A DNA stretch of 64,000 nucleotides. Source: Mercurialis annua (lineage: Eukaryota; Streptophyta; Magnoliopsida; Malpighiales; Euphorbiaceae). A program made the position numbers and the translations under genes. The DNA lies in NCBI RefSeq assembly GCF_937616625.2, contig NC_065570.1:19306046-19370045 (forward strand), in the 5' to 3' direction. Numbering within the stretch: the stretch's first letter is position 1; the number at the start of each line of letters is the position of its first letter. This document shows, piece after piece, positions 51,202 to 63,148 of the stretch. Below the pieces are notes generated by a model that worked only from the letters and a program-made list of their open reading frames with translations, did no database searches and was not told the DNA's origin.

Positions 51202-54200
51202 AATTTTCTAAAAAGGTGAAACGCTTGGATATGTTTCGTAACGTTTGTAAACGTTTGGCTTAAATTGCTAAAAAGATGAAACGGCTGGTTTTGTATCGTA
51301 ACATTTGTAAAGGTTTTGCTTAAATCGCTAAAAATGTGAAACGTTTGGATTTGTTCTGTAACGTTTTAAACGTTTTTTTTTTTTGTAACGTTTGTAAACG
51401 TTTGGCTTTAATCGCTAAAAAGGGAAAATGTTTGAATTTTTTTCGTAACGTTTGTAAACGTTTGGCCTAAATTGCTAAAAAGGCGAAACGTTTGGATTTG
51501 TTTCGTAACGTTTGTAAACGTTTTGCTGAAATCGCTATAATGGTGAAATGTTTGGATTTGTTTCGTAATGTTTGTAAATATTTGGCTTAAATCGCTAAAA
51601 AGGTTAAACGTTTCGATTTAATTCATAATCTTTGTAAACGTTTGGCTTAAATCACTAAAAAGGTTAAAAGTTTGGATTTGTTTCGAAACGTTTGTAAGCG
51701 TTTGGCTCAAATCGCTAAAAAGGTAAAACGTTTGGATTTGTTTCTTAATGTTTGCAAACGTTTGGCTTCAATCGCTAAAAAGGGGGAACTACGGATTTGT
51801 TTCGTAACGTTTGTAAATGTTAAGCATAAATCGCAAAAAAGGTGAAATGTATGGATTTGTTTCGTAACGTTTTAAACATTTGGCTTAAATCGGTAAAATG
51901 GGGAAACGTTTATATTTGTTTCGTAATGTTTGTAAACGTTTGGCTTAAATTGGTAACAAGGTGAAACATTTTGATTTATTTCTTAACGTTTGTAAACGTT
52001 TTGCTTAAATCGCTAAAAAGGTGAAATGTTTAGATTTGTTTCGTAAAGTTTGTAAAAGTATGGCTTAAATCGCTAAAAAGGTGAAATATTTGAATTTGTT
52101 TCGTAACTTTTGTAAATGTTTGGCTTAAATCGCTAAAAAGGTGAAACATTTGGATTTGTTTCGTAACGTTTGTAAACGTTTGGGTTAAATTGCTAAAAAA
52201 AGGGAAACGCTTGGATTTGTTTTGAACGTTTGTAAACGTTTGGCTTAAATTGCTAAAAAGGTGAAACATTTGGATTTGTTTCCTAACCTTTGTAGACGTC
52301 TGGCTTAAATCGCTAAAAAGGGAAAATGTTCAGATTTGTTTTGTAATGTTTGTAAAGGTTTGGCTTAAATCGCTAAAAAGGTGAAACCTTTGGATTTGTT
52401 TCGTAACGTTTGTAAACCGTTTGGTTTAAATTGCTAAAAATGTGAAACGCTTAGATTTGTTTCGTTACGTTTGTAAAAGTTTGGCTTAAATTGCTAAAAA
52501 GGTGATACGCTTGGATTTGTTTCTTATTGTTTGTAAAAGTTTTGCTTAAATCGCTAAAAAGACGAAACGTTTGGATTTATTTCGTAAAGTTTGTAAACGT
52601 TTGGCTTAAATCGCTAAAAAGATGAAATGTTTGGATTTGTTTCGTAACGTTTGTAAACGTCTGGCTTAAATCGCTAAAAAGGGGTAACGTTTGGATTTGT
52701 TTCGTAACTTCTGTAACGTTTGGCTTAAATCGCTAAAAATGTGAAATGTTTCATTTGTTTCGTAACGTTTGTAAACAAATATCTTAAATTGCTAAAAAGG
52801 TGAAACGCTTGGATTTGTTTCGTAACTTTTGTAAACGTTTGACTTAAATTGCTAAAAAGGTGAAACATTTGGATTTGTTTCCTAACCTTTGTAAACGTTT
52901 GGCTTAAATCGCTAAAAAGGTGAAATGTTTTGATTTGTTTCCTAGAGTTTGTAAACGTTTGGCTTAAATCGCTAAAAAGGTGAAACCTTTATATTTGTTT
53001 CGTAACGTTTGTAAAACGTTTGGTTTAAATTGCTAAAAATGTGAAACGCTTGAATTTGTTTCGTAACGTTTGTAAAACGTTTGGCTTAAATTGCTAAAAA
53101 GGTGAAACCTTTAGATTTGTTTCGTAATGTTTGTAAAACGTTTGGCTTAAATTGCTAAAAAGGTGAAACGCTTGGATTTGTTTCTTAATGTTTGTAAACG
53201 TTTGGCTTAAATCGCTAAAAAGACAAAACGTTTAGATTTATTTCGAAAAGTTTGTAAACGTTTGGCATAAATCGCTAAAAAGATGAAACATTTGGATTTG
53301 TTTCGTAACGTTTTTAAACGTCTGGCTTAAATCGCTAAAAAGGGGTAACGTTTGGATTTGTTTCGTAACTTCTGTAACGTTTGGCTTAAATCGCTAAAAA
53401 TGTGAAATGTTTCATTTGTTTCGTAACGTTTGTAAACATTTATCTTAAATTTCTGAAAAAGTGAAACGCTTGGATTTGTTTCGTAACGTTTGTAAACGTT
53501 TTGGCTTAAATTGCTAAAAAGGTGAAATATTTGGATTTTTTCCTAACCTTTATAAACGTTTGGCTTAAATCGCTAAAAAGGGAAAATGTTCAGATTTGTT
53601 TTGTAATGTTTGTAAACGTTTGGTTTAAATCGCTAAAAAGTTGAAACCTTTGGATTTGTTTCGAAACATTTGTAAACGTTTGGTTTAAATTGCTAAAATT
53701 GTGAAACGCTTGAATTTGTTTCGTAATTTTTGTAAACGTTTGGCTTAAATTGCTAAAAAAGTGAAACACTTGGATTTGTTTCTTAACGTTTGTAAACGTT
53801 TGGCTTAAATCACTAAAAAGACGAAACGTTTGGATTTATTTCGTAATGTATGTAAACGTTTGGCTTACATCGCTTAAAAGATGAAACGTTTGGATTTTGT
53901 TTCGTAACGTTTGTAAACGTCTGGCTTAAATCGCTTAGAAGGGGAAACGTTTGGATTTGTTTCGTAACTTTTGTAAACGTTTGGCGTAAATCGCAAAAAA
54001 TGTGAAATGTTTCATTTGTTTCGTAACGACTGTAAACGTTTGGCTTAAATTGCTAAAAAAGTGAAACGCTTGGATTTGTTTCGTAGCATTTGTAAACGTT
54101 TGGCTTAAATTGCTAAAAAGGTGAAATACTTGGATTTGTTTCTTAACGTTTGTAAACATTTGGCTTAAATCGCTAAAAAGACAAAACGTTTGGATTTATT

Positions 54201-54405
54201 TTGTAACGTTTGTAAACGTTTGGCTTAAATAGCTAAAAAGATGAAACATTTGGATTTGTTTCGTAACGTTTGTAAACGTTTGGCTTAAATCGCAAAAAAG
54301 GGGAAACGTTTGGATTTGTTTCATAACTTTTGTAAACGTTTGGCTTAAATCGCTAAAAATGTGAAACGTTTCATTTGTTTCGGAACATTTGTAAACGTTT
54401 GGCTT
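51202..54405 (+). repeat. HOR-2 unit 4, 3,204 bp
   Basis: Full-type unit with the 661-bp tandem duplication (ACTTCTG at 52707 and 53368). Measured from the CGTTTCATTTG marker (51101 to 54365) the step is 3,264 bp, identical to unit 6. The 60-bp shortfall here is the loss of one monomer just before 54405. Confidence 0.85.
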
Positions 54406-57005
54406 AATTTTCTGAAAAGGTGAAACGCTTGGATATGTTTCGTAACGTTTGTAAACGTTTGGCTTAAATTGCTAAAAAGAAGAAACGGCTGGTTTTGTAT
54501 CGTAACATTTGTAAAGGTTTGGCTTAAATCGCTAAAAATGTGAAACGTTTGGATTTGTTATGTAACGTTTTAAACGTTTGTTTTTTTTGTAACGTTTGTA
54601 AACGTTTGGCTTAAATCGCTAAAAAGGGAAAAAGTTTGAATTTTTTTTCGTAACGTTTGTAAACGTTTGGCTTAAATTGCTAAAAAGGCGAAACGTTTGG
54701 ATTTGTTTCGTAACGTTTGTAAACGTTTTGCTGAAATCGCTATAATGGTGAAATGTTTGGATTTGTTTCGTAACGTTTGTAAATATTTGGCTGATATCGC
54801 TAAAAAGGTTAAACGTTTCGATTTAATTCATAATCTTTGTAAACGTTTGGCTTAAATCACTAAAAAGGTTAAAAATTTGGATTTGTTTCGAAACGTTTGT
54901 AAGCGTTTGGCTCAAATCGCTAAAAAGGTAAAACATTTGGATTTGTTTCTTAATGTTTGCAAACGTTTGGCTTCAATCGCTAAAAAGGGGGAACTACGGA
55001 TTTGTTTCGTAACGTTTGTAAATGTTAAGCATAAATCGCAAAAAAGGTGAAATGTATGGATTTGTTTCGTAACGTTTTAAACATTTGGCTTAAATCGGTA
55101 AAATGGGGAAACGTTTATATTTGTTTCGTAATGTTTGTAAACGTTTGGCTTAAATTGCTAACAAGGTGAAACTTTTTGATTTATTTCTTAACGTTTGTAA
55201 ACGTTTTGCTTAAATCGCTAAAAAGGTGAAATGTTTAGATTTGTTTCGTAAAGTTTGTAAAAGTTTGGCTTAAATCGCTAAAAAGGTGAAATATTTGAAT
55301 TTGTTTCGTAACGTTTGTAAATGTTTGGATTAAATAGCTAAAAAGGTGAAACATTTTGATTTGTTTCGTAACGTTTGTAAACGTTTGGGTTAAATTGCTA
55401 AAAAGGGAAACGCTTGGATTTGTTTTGAACGTTTGTAAACGTTTGGCTTAAATTGCTAAAAAGGTGAAACATTTGGATTTGTTTCCTAACCTTTGTAGAC
55501 GTCTGGCTTAAATCGCTAAAAAGGAAAAATGTTCAGATTTGTTTTGTAATGTTTGTAAAGGTTTGGCTTAAATCGCTAAAAAGGTGAAACCTTTGGATTT
55601 GTTTCGTAACGTTTGTAAACCGTTTGGTTTAAATTGCTAAAAATGTGAAACGCTTAGATTTGTTTCGTTACGTTTGTAAAAGTTTGGCTTAAATTGCTAA
55701 AAAGGTGATACGCTTGGATTTGTTTTTTATTGTTTGTAAAAGTTTTGCTTAAATCGCTAAAAAGACGAAACGTTTGGATTTATTTCGTAAAGTTTGTAAA
55801 CGTTTGGCTTAAATCGCTAAAAAGGAAATGTATGGATTTGTTTCGTAACGTTTGTAAACGTCTGGCTTAAATCGCTAAAAAGGGGTAACGTTTGGATTTG
55901 TTTCGTAACTTCTGTAACGTTTGGCTTAAATCGCTAAAAATGTGAAATGTTTCATTTGTTTCGTAACGTTTGTAAACAAATATCTTAAATTGCTAAAAAG
56001 GTGAAACGCTTGGATTTGTTTCGTAATGTTTGTAAACGTTTTGGCTTAAATTGCTAAAAAGGTGAAATATTTGGAATTTTTCCTAACCTTTATAAACGTT
56101 TGGCTTAAATCGCTAAAAAGGGAAAATGTTCAGATTTGTTTTGTAATGTTTGTAAACGTTTGGTTTAAATCGCTAAAAAGGTGAAACCTTTGGATTTGTT
56201 TCGAAACATTTGTAAACGTTTGGTTTAAATTGCTAAAATTGTGAAACGCTTGAATTTGTTTCGTAATTTTTGTAAACGTTTGGCTTACATTGCTAAAAAA
56301 GTGAAACACTTGGATTTGTTTCTTAACGTTTGTAAACGTCTGGCTTAAATCACTAAAAAGACGAAACGTTTGGATTTATTTCGTAATGTATGTAAACGTT
56401 TGGCTTACATCGCTTAAAAGATGAAACGTTTGGATTTTGTTTCGTAACGTTTGTAAACGTCTGGCTTAAATCGCTTAGAAGGGGAAACGTTTGGATTTGT
56501 TTCGTAACTTTTGTAAACGTTTGGCGTAAATCGCAAAAAATGTGAAATGTTTCATTTGTTTCGTAACGTCTGTAAACGTTTGGCTTAAATTGCTAAAAAA
56601 GTGAAACGCTTGGATTTCTTTCGTAGCATTTGTAAACGTTTGGCTTAAATTGCTAAAAAGGTGAAATGCTTGGATTTGTTTCTTAACGTTTGTAAACATT
56701 TGGCTTAAATCGCTAAAAAGACGAAACGTTTGGATTTATTTTGTAACGTTTGTAAACGTTTGGCTTAAATAGCTAAAAAGATGAAACATTTGGATTTGTT
56801 TCGTAACGTTTGTAAACGTTTGGCTTAAATCGCAAAAAAGGGGAAACGTTTGGATTTGTTTCATAACTTTTGTAAACGTTTGGCTTAAATCGCTAAAAAT
56901 GTGAAACGTTTCATTTGTTTCGTAACGTTTGTAAACGTTTGGCCTAAATTGCTAAAAAGGTGAAATGCTTGGATTTGTTTCGGAACATTTGTAAACGTTT
57001 GGCTT
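54406..57005 (+). repeat. HOR-2 unit 5, 2,600 bp
   Basis: Same order as units 4 and 6 but with a single ACTTCTG monomer (55908), so it lacks one copy of the 661-bp block. This accounts for nearly all the length difference from the 3,264-bp unit. Confidence 0.85.
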
Positions 57006-60000
57006 AATTTTCTAAAAAGGTGAAACGCTTGGATATGTTTCGTAACGTTTGTAAACGTTTGGCTTAAATTGCTAAAAAGATGAAACGGCTGGTTTTGTAT
57101 CATAACATTTGTAAAGGTTTTGCTTAAATCGCTAAAAATGTGAAACGTTTGGATTTGTTCTGTAACGTTTTAAACGTTTGTTTTTTTTGTAACGTTTGTA
57201 AACGTTTGGCTTAAATCGCTAAAAAGGGAAAAAGTTTGAATTTTTTTTCGTAACGTTTGTAAACGTTTGGCTTAAATTGCTAAAAAGGCGAAACGTTTGG
57301 ATTTGTTTCGTAATGTTTGTAAACGTTTTGCTGAAATCGCTATAATGGTGAAATGTTTGGATTTGTTTCGTAACGTTTGTAAATATTTGGCTTAAATCGC
57401 TAAAAAGGTTAAACGTTTCGATTTAATTCATAATCTTTGTAAACGTTTGGCTTAAATCACTAAAAAGGTTAAAAGTTTGGATTTGTTTCGAAACGTTTGT
57501 AAGCGTTTGGCTCAAATCGCTAAAAAGGTAAAACGTTTGGATTTGTTTCTTAATGTTTGCAAACGTTTGGCTTCAATCGCTAAAAAGGGGGAACTACGGA
57601 TTTGTTTCGTAACGTTTGTAAATGTTAAGCATAAATCGCAAAAAAGGTGAAATGTATGGATTTGTTTCGTAACGTTTTAAACATTTGGCTTAAATCGGTA
57701 AAATGGGGAAACGTTTATATTTGTTTCGTAATGTTTGTAAACGTTTGGCTTAAATTGCTAACAAGGTGAAACGTTTTGATTTATTTCTTAACGTTTGTAA
57801 ACGTTTTGCTTAAATCGCTAAAAAGGTGAAATGTTTAGATTTGTTTCGTAAAGTTTGTAAAAGTTTGGCTTAAATCGCTAAAAAGGTGAAATATTTGAAT
57901 TTGTTTCGTAACGTTTGTAAATGTTTGGCTTAAATCGCTAAAAAGGTGAAACATTTGGATTTGTTTCGTAACGTTTGTAAACGTTTGGGTTAAATTGCTA
58001 AAAAAAGGGAAACGCTTGGATTTGTTTTGAACGTTTGTAAACGTTTGGCTTAAATTGCTAAAAAGGTGAAACATTTGGATTTGTTTCCTAACCTTTGTAG
58101 ACGTCTGGCTTAAATCGCTAAAAAGGGAAAATGTTCAGATTTGTTTTGTAATGTTTGTAAAGGTTTGGCTTAAATCGCTAAAAAGGTGAAACCTTTGGAT
58201 TTGTTTCGTAACGTTTGTAAACCGTTTGGTTTAAATTGCTAAAAATGTGAAACGCTTAGATTTGTTTCGTTACGTTTGTAAAAGTTTGGCTTAAATTGCT
58301 AAAAAGGTGATACGCTTGGATTTGTTTTTTATTGTTTGTAAAAGTTTTGCTTAAATCGCTAAAAAGACGAAACGTTTGGATTTATTTCGTAAAGTTTGTA
58401 AACGTTTGGCTTAAATCGCTAAAAAGATGAAATGTTTGGATTTGTTTCGTAACGTTTGTAAACGTCTGGCTTAAATCGCTAAAAAGGGGTAACGTTTGGA
58501 TTTGTTTCGTAACTTCTGTAACGTTTGGCTTAAATCGCTAAAAATGTGAAATGTTTCATTTGTTTCGTAACGTTTGTAAACAAATATCTTAAATTGCTAA
58601 AAAGGTGAAACGCTTGGATTTGTTTCGTAACTTTTGTAAACGTTTGACTTAAATTGCTAAAAAGGTGAAACATTTGGATTTGTTTCCTAACCTTTGTAAA
58701 CGTTTGGCTTAAATCGCTAAAAAGGTGAAATGTTTGGATTTATTTTCTAGAGTTTGTAAACGTTTGGCTTAAATCGCTAAAAAGGTGAAACCTTTATATT
58801 TGTTTCGTAACGTTTGTAAAACGTTTGGTTTAAATTGCTAAAAATGTGAAACGCTTGAATTTGTTTCGTAACGTTTGTAAAACGTTTGGCTTAAATTGCT
58901 AAAAAGGTGAAACCTTTAGATTTGTTTCGTAATGTTTGTAAAACGTTTGGCTTAAATTGCTAAAAAGGTGAAACGCTTGGATTTGTTTCTTAATGTTTGT
59001 AAACGTTTGGCTTAAATCGCTAAAAAGATGAAACGTTTAGATTTATTTCGAAAAGTTTGTAAACGTTTGGCATAAATCGCTAAAAAGATGAAACATTTGG
59101 ATTTGTTTCGTAATGTTTTTAAACGTCTGGCTTAAATCGCTAAAAAGGGGTAACGTTTGGATTTGTTTCGTAACTTCTGTAACGTTTGGCTTAAATCGCT
59201 AAAAATGTGAAATGTTTCATTTGTTTCGTAACGTTTGTAAACATTTATCTTAAATTTCTAAAAAAGTGAAACGCTTGGATTTGTTTCGTAACGTTGGTAA
59301 ACGTTTTGGCTTAAATTGCTAAAAAGGTGAAACATTTGGATTTTTTCCTAACCTTTATAAACGTTTGGCTTAAATCGCTAAAAAGGGAAAATGTTCAGAT
59401 TTGTTTTGTAATGTTTGTAAACGTTTGGTTTAAATCGCTAAAAAGGTGAAACCTTTAGATTTGTTTCGAAACATTTGTAAACGTTTGGTTTAAATTGCTA
59501 AAATTGTAAAACGCTTGAATTTGTTTCGTAATTTTTGTAAACGTTTGGCATAAATTGCTAAAAAAGTGAAACACTTAGATTTGTTTCTTAACGTTTGTAA
59601 ACGTTTGGCTTAAATCGCTAAAAAGACGAAACGTTTGGATTTATTTCATAATGTATGTAAACGTTTGGCTTACATCGCTTAAAAGATGAAACGTTTGGAT
59701 TTTGTTTCGTAACGTTTGTAAACGTCTGGCTTAAATCGCTTGTAGGGGAAACGTTTGGATTTGTTTCGTAACTTTTGTAAACGTTTGGCGTAAATCACAA
59801 AAAATGTGAAATGTTTCATTTGTTTCGTAACGTCTGTAAACGTTTGGCTTAAATTGCTAAAAAAGTGAAACGCTTGGATTTGTTTCGTAGCATTTGTAAA
59901 CGTTTGGCTTAAATTGCTAAAAAGGTGAAATACTTGGATTTGTTTCTTAACGTTTGTAAACATTTGGCTTAAATCACTAAAAAGACGAAACGTTTGGATT

Positions 60001-60269
60001 TATTTTGTAACGTTTGTAAACGTTTGGCTTAAATAGCTAAAAAGATGAAACATTTGGATTTGTTTCGTAACGTTTGTAAACGTTTGGCTTAAATCGCAAA
60101 AAAGGGGAAACGTTTGGATTTGTTTCATAACTTTTGTAAACGTTTGGCTTAAATCGCTAAAAATGTGAAACGTTTTATTTGTTTCGTAACGTTTGTAAAC
60201 GTTTGGCCTAAATTGCTAAAAAGGTGAAATGCTTGGATTTGTTTCGGAACATTTGTAAACGTTTGGCTT
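57006..60269 (+). repeat. HOR-2 unit 6, 3,264 bp
   Basis: Full-type unit with ACTTCTG at 58512 and 59173 (661 bp apart). By eye it is very close to unit 4 across its length, for example both carry the three consecutive monomers with an extra A (GTAAAACGTTTGG). Confidence 0.85.
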
Positions 60270-61533
60270 AATTTTCTAAAAAGGTGAAACGCTTGGATTT
60301 GTTTCGTAACGTTTGTAAATGTTTGGCTTAAATTGCTAAAAAAATGAAACGGCTGGTTTTGTTTCGAAACATTTGTAAAGGTTTGGCTTAAATCGCTAAA
60401 AATGTGAAACGTTTGGATTTGTTCTGTAACGTTTTAAACGTTTATTTTTTTTGTAATGTTTGTAAACGTTTGGCTTAAATCGCTAAAAAGGGAAAAAGTT
60501 TGAATTTTTTTCGTAACGTTTGTAAACGTTTGGCTTAAATTGATAAAAAGGCGAAACGTTTGTAAACGTTTTGCTGAAATCGCTAAAATGGTGAAATGTT
60601 TGGATTTGTTTCGTAACGTTTGTAAACGTTTGGCTTAAATCAATGAAAAGGTTAAACGTTTGGATTTAATTCATAATCTTTGTAAACGTTTGGCTTAAAT
60701 CACTAAAAAGGTTAAAAGTTTGGATTTGTTTCGAAACGTTTGTAAGCGTTTGGCTCAAATCGCTAAAAAGGTGAAACGTTTGGATTTGTTTCTTAATGTT
60801 TGTAAACGTTTGGCTTCAATCGCTAAAAAGGGGGAACGTTTGGATTTGTTTCGTAACATTTGTAAACGTTAGGCATAAATCGCAAAAAAAGTGAAATGTA
60901 TGGATTTGTTTCGTAACGTTTTAAACATTTGGCTTAAACCGGTAAAATGGGGAAACGTTTGTATTTGTTTCGTAATGTTTGTAAACATTTGGCTTAAATT
61001 GCTAAAAAGGTGAAACGTTTTGATTTATTTCGTAACTTTTGTAAACGTTTTGCTTAAATCACTGAAAAGGTGAAACATTTAGATTTGTTTCGTAACGTTT
61101 GTAAACATTTGGCTTAAATCGCTAAAAAGGTGAAACATTTGAATTTGTTTCGTAACGTTTGTAAATGTTTGGTTTAAATCGCTAAAAAGGTGAAACATTT
61201 GGATTTGTTTCGTAACGTTTGTAAACGTTTGGGTTAAATTGCTAAAAAAGTGAAACGCTTGGATTTGTTTTGAACGTTTGTAAACGTTTGGCATAAATAG
61301 CTAAAAAGATGAAACATTTGGATTTGTTTCGTAACGTTTGTAAACGTTTGGCTTAAATCGCAAAAAAGGGGAAACGTTTGGATTTGTTTCATAACTTTTG
61401 TAAACGTTTGGCTTAAATCGCTAAAAATGTGAAACGTTTCATTTGTTTCGTAACGTTTGTAAACGTTTGGCCTAAATTGCTAAAAAGGTGAAATGCTTGG
61501 ATTTGTTTCGGAACATTTGTAAACGTTTGGCTT
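60270..61533 (+). repeat. HOR-2 truncated unit, 1,264 bp
   Basis: Exactly 2,000 bp shorter than unit 6 between the same markers. The order breaks near 61290, where sequence matching about 58.04 kb of unit 6 is joined to sequence matching about 60.03 kb. It also shows a 20-bp loss at about 60553 (GGCGAAACGTTTGTAAACG). Confidence 0.8.
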
Positions 61534-63148
61534 AATTTTCTAAAAAGGTGAAACGCTTGGATTTGTTTCGTAACGTTTGTAAACGTTTGGCATAAATTGC
61601 TAAAAAGATGAAACGGCTGGTTTTGTATCGTAACATTTGTAAAGGTTTGGCTTAAATCGCTAAAAATGTGAAACGTTTGGATTTGTTCTGTAACGTTTTA
61701 AACGTTTGTTTTTTTTGTAACGTTTGTAAACGTTTGGCTTAAATCGCTAAAATGGGAAAAAGTTTGAATTTTTTTCGTAACGTTTGTAAACGTTTGGCTT
61801 AAATTGCTAAAAAGGCGAAACGTTTGTAAACGTTTTGCTGAAATCGCTAAAATGGTGAAATGTTTGGATTTGTTTCGTAACGTTTGTAAACGTTTGGCTT
61901 AAATCAATGAAAAGGTTAAACGTTTGGATTTAATTCATAATCTTTGTAAACGTTTGGTTTAAATCTCTAAAAAGGTTAAAAGTTTGGATTTGTTTCGAAA
62001 CGTTTCTAAGCGTTTGGCTCAAATCGCTAAAAAGGTGAAACATTTGGATTTGTTTCTTAATTTTTGTAAACGTTTGGCTTCAATCGCTAAAAAGGGGGAA
62101 CGTTTGGATTTGTTTCGTAACATTTGTAAACCTTAGGCATAAATCGCAAAAAAGGTGAAATGTATGGATTTGTTTCGTAACGTTTTAAACATTTGGCTTA
62201 AACCGGTAAAATGGGGAAACATTTGTATTTGTTTCGTAACGTTTGTAAACATTTGGCTTAAATTGCTAAAAAGGTGAAACGTTCAGATTTGTTTCGTAAC
62301 GTTTGTAAACGTTTGGCTTAAATCACTAAAAAGGTGAAACATTTAGATTTGTTTCGTAACGTTTGTAAACGTTTGGCTTAAATCGCTAAAAAGGTGAAAC
62401 ATTTGAATTTGTTTCGTAACGTTTGTAAATGTTTGGTTTAAATCGCTAAAAAGGTGAAACATTTGGATTTGTTTCGTAACGTTTGTAAACGTTTGGGTTA
62501 AATTGCTAAAAAAGTGAAACGCTTGGATTTGTTTCGTAATTTTTGTAAACGTTTGGCTTAAATTGCTAAAAAGGTGAAACATTTGGATTTGTTTCCTAAC
62601 CTTTGTAGACTTTTGGCTTAATCGCTAAAAAGGTGAAATGTTTGGATTTTTTTCCTATCGTTTGTAAAGGTTTGGCTTAAATTGCTAAAAAGGTGAAACC
62701 TTTTGATTTGTTTCGTAACGTTTGTAAAACGTTTGGTTTAAATTGCTAAAAATGTGAAACGCTTAGATTTGTTTCGTTACGTTTGTAAACATTTGGCATA
62801 AATTGCTAAAAAGGTGAAACACTTGGATTTGTTTCTTAATGTTTGTAAACGTTTGGCTTAAATCGCTAAGAAGACGAAACGTTTGGATTTATTTCGTAAA
62901 GTTTGTAAACGTTTGGCTTAAATCGCTAAAAAGATGAAACGTTTGGATTTGTTTCGTAACGATTGTAAACATCTGGCTTAAATCGCTAAAAAGGGGAAAC
63001 GTTTGGATTTGTTTCGTAACTTTTGCAAACGTTTGGCTTAAATCGCTAAAAATGTGAAACGTTTCATTTGTTTCGTAACGTTTGGCCTAAATTGCTAAAA
63101 AGGTGAAATGCTTGGATTTGTTTCATAACATTTTTAAACGTTTGGCTT
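61534..63148 (+). repeat. HOR-2 truncated unit, 1,615 bp
   Basis: Shares the 20-bp loss near 61817 with the preceding unit, so the two are close relatives. It keeps the middle of the unit but lacks the second half of the full type, including any ACTTCTG monomer. Confidence 0.8.
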
